Of a stretch of 8,775 nucleotides of DNA, positions 4,969 through 8,775 are shown piece after piece. How positions within the stretch are numbered: the first letter of the stretch is position 1; each line of letters opens with the position of its first letter. The notes beneath the pieces are model-generated. The model was not told where the DNA came from, ran no database searches, and worked only from the letters and a program-made list of their open reading frames with translations. The position numbers and the translations under genes were made by a program. The DNA comes from Planctomycetales bacterium (GTDB lineage Bacteria > Planctomycetota > Planctomycetia > Isosphaerales > Isosphaeraceae): the NCBI GenBank assembly GCA_027435495.1, contig DAHZZC010000640.1:1-8775 (forward strand), given 5' to 3'.

Positions 4969-7824
4969 TCAATCGGCGACGACGACGTACTCACGGCGCC
5001 CCTTTCGGACGACGTGCCTGGGGGCGAATACCTCGCGGGTACGTCGGAGGAGCCAGTGTCCGCAGGGTACGAGCAGCGGACGTACGAGTGTGGCGTCGAT
5101 CAGGATTCCGACGACCAGCGCGAAGCCGAGCTGCCGAAGCGAGCCGAGCGGGCTCAGGAGAAAAGAGGCGAAGCTCGTCGCGGTGATCGCCGCGGCCGAG
5201 CTGATGAGTCCGCCGGTGTGGCCGATCGCCCGAACGATCCCGCGGCGGAGTCCGCGCTTCTGCGACTCCTCATTCAGCCGGCTCATCAGGAAGACGTTGT
5301 AATCCACACCGACCGCCACCAGCAGGACGAACAGGAAGTACGGCACCTTCCAGTCGAGTCCCTGCTCACCCAGGATCGAGACGAAGACCAGATGCGTCGC
5401 ACCGAGTGCGAAGGCGTAGGTCAAAAGCATGGTCACGACCAGGTTGACGCACGCCAGTGGGTCGCGGAGCGCCAGCAGCAAGACAAGGAACACGCCGATC
5501 GGGACGACAAACCAGCTCTGGACCTGGTCGGCGTGGGTAATCTCGCGGACATCGGCCGACTCGGCATTCGCGCCGGCGATCCGGGCGCTGATGTGGAAGT
5601 CCTCGTATTCGGCGAGGAAGTCGTGGAGCCGTCGCCGCATGGTCAGGACGAAGTTCATCGCGTCGTTCGAGAAGATCGGATCGGCCTGGGTGACGTCGAT
5701 TCGGGCATGTCGGCCGTCAGGGGTGATGTAGGCGGCGAAGCTCCGGATCAGCTCGGGATGATCGTGGATCGTCCCCTCGTCGATCAGGAGGCGGTCGAGC
5801 GCCCGGCGTCCGACCGGGTCATTGAGGATCCCAGTGACCTCGCGATGGGCTCGCGAGGCACCATTGGCGATCTGCGAGGCCCCCTCAGCGGCCCGGGAGA
5901 GCTCACGAAGTAAAACCTCCTGCGGCTTCTCCAGCTTCGGCTTCTCGGCCCCAGACTTCTCGGCCGGTGTCACCGCCGAGACGGGCCGGGGCTTCGTCTC
6001 AGAAGGCGACGCGTCGGATCCCGATCGGGAGGCCGTTTCGCGGCCGATCGCCTCGAAGGCACCCTGCAACGCGGCGAGGTTCCAGGTCGCCGGCACGCCG
6101 TGGCTCCACTGGAGCGCCGCGGAGGCTTGCTTCAATCCATTCGCCAGGACCCCGGCACCGGCCGAGATCGGTGCCACGGTCCGATCCAGTGACCGATCCG
6201 TCTTGGGAGTGGCCGGCTCGGCCGTCTTGCCGCCGGCCAGTGGTAGCCCGGTCGTCTCCTCCAGCCAGATCGCCGCACGAAGCTTGGCTGCGCCCTCGGT
6301 GAGCCCCTTGCTCAGCTTGCTGGCCCCCTCAGAAAGCTCGTGGAATCCGGCGTTCACCTCGCCCAGTCGCGACGAAAGCCGGGCGCGCGAGAGCAACTCC
6401 GGATTCCCCAGCGGCTGAGTCGCCGACCGGACCTCGTCGATCCGACGATAATGAGCCAGGAGCCGGCTCACATCGTCGATCAGCGCCAGACCCTCCGACC
6501 GCCGGAAGTCGGCGTCCGACTCCAGCACGACCGTCATCGGCGCCAGGATTCCCGGGTCGAACTTCGAGGCCAGGAACCGGTAATTCTCGACGGATCGCGT
6601 CTGAGCGGGCAGTTCGGTCAGGAGGTCCTGGATGAAATTGGTCCGCAGGCCGAGGACCGCGAGCGGGGCCATCGCCAGCAGCGTGAACGCCCAGCTCCGG
6701 ACCGGCCGGGCCATCGCCAGCTCGCCGAGCCGATCCCAGTAGGCCGTCGATCGCCGAGAAAGCCCGTCGAACGCCCCGGGCCGTACCCTCGCCAGCAGGA
6801 TCAACAGCGCCGGTGTCAGGCTGAGCGTCGCCACCAGGGCGATGACCAGTCCGATCGCCACGCTCGGACCCGTGCTCGAGAACAACTTGAACCGCGTCGT
6901 CCCCATCAACAGCAGCCCGACGATGATCGTGCCCGCGCTGGTCGCCAGGGCATGCAGCGACCGGCCGAGCGTCACTTGCATCGACGCCGCAGGGTTGTTC
7001 CGGTTGAAGTGCTCGGCGAATCGCCACGAGAGGAACAGGCAGAAATCCGTCCCGGTCCCAAAAAGGATCGCGATCAGGAAGAGCTCGACCAGCGACGAAA
7101 CGTCCCAGCCGGCCAGAGCCATCCACCCCAGCAGCCCTCGGGCGAGAACCGTGCTGACGCCGATCGTGATCAGCGGGACCATCGCCAGCCAGAACGATCG
7201 GTAGACGAGCACGAGTACGATCAGGAGGAGGACGACTGTCGCCACCGCGGCCCGATCGAGCGAGCTCTTGACGGCGGCCATGTAGTCCCGGCCGATCACC
7301 GCGTCGCCGGTCCACCGAATTTCCAGACCGGGCGGCCGGGCTCCCGCCTCGGCGTCCACCTCTCGGATCGCCCACTCCACCGCCGCATGCGAATTCGGCG
7401 CGATGTACGACGACGAAAGCGGGATCCCGACCATCTCGACGCTGCCATCCGCGCTGATCAGCCGGCGCGCAACCTCGGGCGACGAGCCGGGTCCAAGCAC
7501 CCGAAGCACCTCGCCCGGCCGGCCGTTCTCGCCGAATCGGCCGGCCGCCTTCGCGGCGAACCTGCGGTCGACTTCAGTCAGGCCGCCCTCTCGGTGCAGC
7601 ACCAGCACAATCATCGACTCGAACGACTGATCGGGCCAGCACCGGCGGACGAGCTCGGCGGCCTGCCGGCTCCCCCCGTCGTCGAGCAACTTCGCCTGCC
7701 CCTCGGCCGCTAGCCGGGTCAGGTCGGGCGAAACGACCCCCGCGATCACCGCCGCCAGCAGCCAGGCCAGAATCACCCAGACCGGCCGACGAATCGCCAG
7801 GATCCGCATCCCTTCCATCCTCAT
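4969..7824 (-). CDS. MMPL-family (RND superfamily) membrane transporter
   Basis: Encodes 951 residues, within the usual MMPL range. A first membrane helix (about 15-31) is followed by an extracytoplasmic domain (32-190). A helix bundle (about 194-345) carries G-T-G-T-D-F-C-L-F-L (256-265), a counterpart of the family's proton-relay G-x-D-Y motif with Phe for Tyr, and another helix lies near 377-395. A second large extracytoplasmic domain (396-770) precedes the C-terminal bundle (about 771-925) with G-V-D-Y-N-V-F-L (839-846) and the short cytoplasmic N-E-E-S-Q-K-R-G-L segment. The family exports lipids, glycolipids or small toxic molecules using the proton gradient; the substrate here is unknown. 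Residues 490-665 hold Gly/Ala-Leu heptad-like helices broken by low-complexity segments. The start could equally be the ATG at 7807-7809 (GAGG 9 nt upstream), giving M-R-I-L-A-I-R-R-P. It probably has its own promoter near 7964-7991. Confidence 0.9.
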   Translation of the reverse strand: MRMEGMRILAIRRPVWVILAWLLAAVIAGVVSPDLTRLAAEGQAKLLDDGGSRQAAELVRRCWPDQSFESMIVLVLHREGGLTEVDRRFAAKAAGRFGENGRPGEVLRVLGPGSSPEVARRLISADGSVEMVGIPLSSSYIAPNSHAAVEWAIREVDAEAGARPPGLEIRWTGDAVIGRDYMAAVKSSLDRAAVATVVLLLIVLVLVYRSFWLAMVPLITIGVSTVLARGLLGWMALAGWDVSSLVELFLIAILFGTGTDFCLFLSWRFAEHFNRNNPAASMQVTLGRSLHALATSAGTIIVGLLLMGTTRFKLFSSTGPSVAIGLVIALVATLSLTPALLILLARVRPGAFDGLSRRSTAYWDRLGELAMARPVRSWAFTLLAMAPLAVLGLRTNFIQDLLTELPAQTRSVENYRFLASKFDPGILAPMTVVLESDADFRRSEGLALIDDVSRLLAHYRRIDEVRSATQPLGNPELLSRARLSSRLGEVNAGFHELSEGASKLSKGLTEGAAKLRAAIWLEETTGLPLAGGKTAEPATPKTDRSLDRTVAPISAGAGVLANGLKQASAALQWSHGVPATWNLAALQGAFEAIGRETASRSGSDASPSETKPRPVSAVTPAEKSGAEKPKLEKPQEVLLRELSRAAEGASQIANGASRAHREVTGILNDPVGRRALDRLLIDEGTIHDHPELIRSFAAYITPDGRHARIDVTQADPIFSNDAMNFVLTMRRRLHDFLAEYEDFHISARIAGANAESADVREITHADQVQSWFVVPIGVFLVLLLALRDPLACVNLVVTMLLTYAFALGATHLVFVSILGEQGLDWKVPYFLFVLLVAVGVDYNVFLMSRLNEESQKRGLRRGIVRAIGHTGGLISSAAAITATSFASFLLSPLGSLRQLGFALVVGILIDATLVRPLLVPCGHWLLRRTREVFAPRHVVRKGRREYVVVAD

Positions 7825-7918
7825 CGCGTGAAGACTCCCGGACCACCCTCATGGCGACGCTCGAAGATCCGTCTCTCCGAGCCGCCGATCGGCCTCGCCC
7901 TTGTCCTCCGTGACCAGG

Positions 7919-7948
7919 AAAAATGGGCCATCCAGCCAAGATGGTCCA
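7919..7948 (-). terminator. Hairpin followed by five T's: terminator of the M48 gene or leader attenuator of the transporter
   Basis: On the minus strand TGGACCATC pairs with GATGGCCCA (7940-7948 with 7924-7932) around a 7-nt loop. The stem has one A-C mismatch and is followed directly by TTTTT (7923-7919). This is an intrinsic-terminator shape. It lies about 130 bp after the M48 stop codon, so it may end that transcript. It also lies about 10-40 nt downstream of the start predicted from the promoter at 7964-7991, so it would be in the transporter's leader. The mismatch and the short T-tract keep confidence moderate. Confidence 0.45.
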
Positions 7949-7963
7949 CGAAGGTTCATCCTC

Positions 7964-7991
7964 AATATAAACAATTCGACGTCCTGTTCAA
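7964..7991 (-). promoter_or_regulatory. Sigma70-like promoter for the MMPL transporter gene
   Basis: Reading the minus strand, TTGAAC (7991-7986) and TATATT (7969-7964) are separated by 16 nt, close to the sigma70 consensus TTGACA/TATAAT. This is one of the few AT-rich patches in a GC-rich sequence. The predicted start lies near 7957, giving a leader of about 130 nt before the transporter ATG. Only the motif match is seen; activity is inferred. Confidence 0.5.
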
Positions 7992-8000
7992 GCACAGGAC
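7981..8000. promoter_or_regulatory. Perfect 7-bp inverted repeat over the -35 box, candidate operator
   Basis: GTCCTGT (7981-7987) and ACAGGAC (7994-8000) are exact reverse complements separated by TCAAGC. The -35 hexamer lies at 7986-7991, inside this repeat. A dimeric repressor bound here would block RNA polymerase, as many TetR- or MarR-type regulators of efflux pumps do. No regulator gene lies in the window, so its identity is unknown. Confidence 0.4.
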
Positions 8001-8079
8001 ATACCGCGACCAGGATTCGTATGTGCAGATCCAGCCGTCAGATGCGTGCGAATCGCGGTTCGGAGGGCCGGCACGATGG

Positions 8080-8775
8080 TCATCGGGCGGGGACGATCGG
8101 ATCGATGGGTTGCGGCCGGTAGGTGTTGCAAAAGTCGATCCGTTCGCCAAGGCTCGGATGGCTGGCGCGGAAGATCCGGTAAAAGAGGTCGGGACGAGGA
8201 ACGCCCAGGTTCTCGGCCTGAAACTTGACGAACGCCGACGCAGCCGGGCGATTCGCCCGGGTCAGGTCGAGAGCGAACTGGTCGGCCTCGTGCTCCTGGT
8301 ATCGACTGTAAGCCAGCACCACCGGGCCCAGGAACAGCGACGAGAGATTCATCAGCATCAGAATCAAAGGGACCGAGGCGACGTCGGCAAGCCGGTTGAA
8401 ACCCAGCCGCGCAGGGAATCGAGCGATCAGCGATCGTCCAGCGCGGTCGACGAAGTAGAGCCCGGCCAGGATCACCAGCGAGCCGAGCAGAATCGACCGT
8501 ACAACATGCCCCAGCACGTAGTGCCCCATCTCGTGGCCCATCACGGCCAGCACCTCGGGCGGGTCGAGCTTCGCCAGGAGGGTATCCCAGAGAACGATCC
8601 GCTTCGTCCCGAGGAAGCCGGTGACATAGGCGTTCATCGCCTTCGTATCCACGCTCTTCTCAACCTCGAAAACATGGCTGCCGTCGATCCCAGCTCGGGC
8701 GGCCAGCTCAAGAATCTGGCGCTCGAGATCCGGATTCTTCATCGGCCCAAACCGGTTCAAAAGCGGATCGATCCA
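8080..8775 (-). CDS. M48 family zinc metalloprotease (Ste24/CAAX-protease-like), C-terminal part, N-terminus beyond the window
   Basis: An open frame enters from the right edge and ends at TGA (8082-8080), giving 231 visible residues. The first visible residues, W-I-D-P-L-L-N-R-F-G-P, match the linker preceding the catalytic domain of Ste24-type proteases. The gene therefore continues outside, and the TTG at 8758-8760 is not its start. Zinc site: V-M-G-H-E-M-G-H (visible residues 78-85, HEXXH at 81-85) and E-H-E-A-D (161-165) supplying the third ligand. Two membrane helices lie between these motifs at about 93-109 and 133-155. The conserved A-S-H-P-S-L-G-E-R segment (204-212) is also present. 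The family cleaves membrane or prenylated substrates at the inner membrane and helps in membrane-protein quality control. The missing N-terminal part probably holds the CAAX-protease-type membrane helices. It is upstream of the transporter by 255 bp. Confidence 0.92.
   Translation of the reverse strand, partial: WIDPLLNRFGPMKNPDLERQILELAARAGIDGSHVFEVEKSVDTKAMNAYVTGFLGTKRIVLWDTLLAKLDPPEVLAVMGHEMGHYVLGHVVRSILLGSLVILAGLYFVDRAGRSLIARFPARLGFNRLADVASVPLILMLMNLSSLFLGPVVLAYSRYQEHEADQFALDLTRANRPAASAFVKFQAENLGVPRPDLFYRIFRASHPSLGERIDFCNTYRPQPIDPIVPAR

Noticed and set aside
6340..7713. Plus-strand open frame of 457 codons opposite the transporter
   Set aside because: Extreme Arg/Gln/Pro/Asp composition and no domain. 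The opposite strand encodes transporter helices and motifs without interruption.
3673..7824. Possible hopanoid locus: squalene-cyclase-like gene next to an MMPL transporter (HpnN is an MMPL-type hopanoid exporter)
   Set aside because: The cyclase-like protein lacks DXDD, is too short and is Tat-exported, and the two genes are convergent, not an operon. No other hopanoid gene is present.
7962..8150. Small minus-strand frame (62 codons) across the M48 end and the intergenic region
   Set aside because: It overlaps the M48 3' end out of frame, has no clear ribosome binding site and no recognisable sequence. Its beginning is only a shadow of the protease gene.
1..8775. Frequent CGATCG/GATC words across the window
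   Set aside because: They occur mainly inside genes and fit the preferred codons (GAT, ATC, CGA, TCG) of this genome. I could not count enrichment against a background, so no functional claim is made.

Overview
The window is GC-rich bacterial chromosome. It carries five protein genes and no RNA genes, insertion sequences or CRISPR. The gene style suggests a planctomycete, perhaps of the Isosphaera/Singulisphaera type. The reasons are a Tat-exported squalene-cyclase-repeat protein, a lipoprotein with a Pro/Gly-rich linker and an 'F-P-G-K-P' N-terminal domain, strong G/C bias at third codon positions, and loosely spaced genes. This placement is an inference from style; no marker gene is present.

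Layout, left to right. (1) 1-1307, minus: the 5' part of a secreted glycoside hydrolase family 5 (GH5) enzyme with an N-terminal carbohydrate-binding-like domain; it runs off the left edge. (2) 1319-3451, minus: a 710-residue putative lipoprotein with an N-terminal domain, a long Pro/Gly/Met linker and two diverged copies of a C-terminal domain I do not recognise. Its stop codon lies inside the ribosome binding site of the GH5 gene, so the two are probably one operon and translationally coupled. (3) 3452-3672: a divergent intergenic region with an AT-rich palindrome and a leader hairpin. (4) 3673-4809, plus: a Tat-signal protein of the squalene cyclase/prenyltransferase alpha-alpha barrel fold that lacks the DXDD cyclase motif. 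(5) 4810-4968: a short convergent spacer with two GC-rich hairpins. (6) 4969-7824, minus: a 951-residue MMPL/RND-type transporter. (7) 7825-8079: its upstream region, with a good sigma70-like promoter, a perfect 7-bp inverted repeat over the -35 box and a hairpin followed by five T's. (8) 8080-8775, minus: the C-terminal catalytic part of an M48/Ste24-type membrane zinc protease that enters from the right edge.

Together the genes are envelope and export functions: a surface polysaccharide hydrolase with a surface lipoprotein, an exported alpha-alpha barrel protein, a lipid or small-molecule efflux pump, and a membrane protease. The least explained items are the duplicated C-terminal domain of the lipoprotein and the promoter/operator/hairpin arrangement upstream of the transporter.
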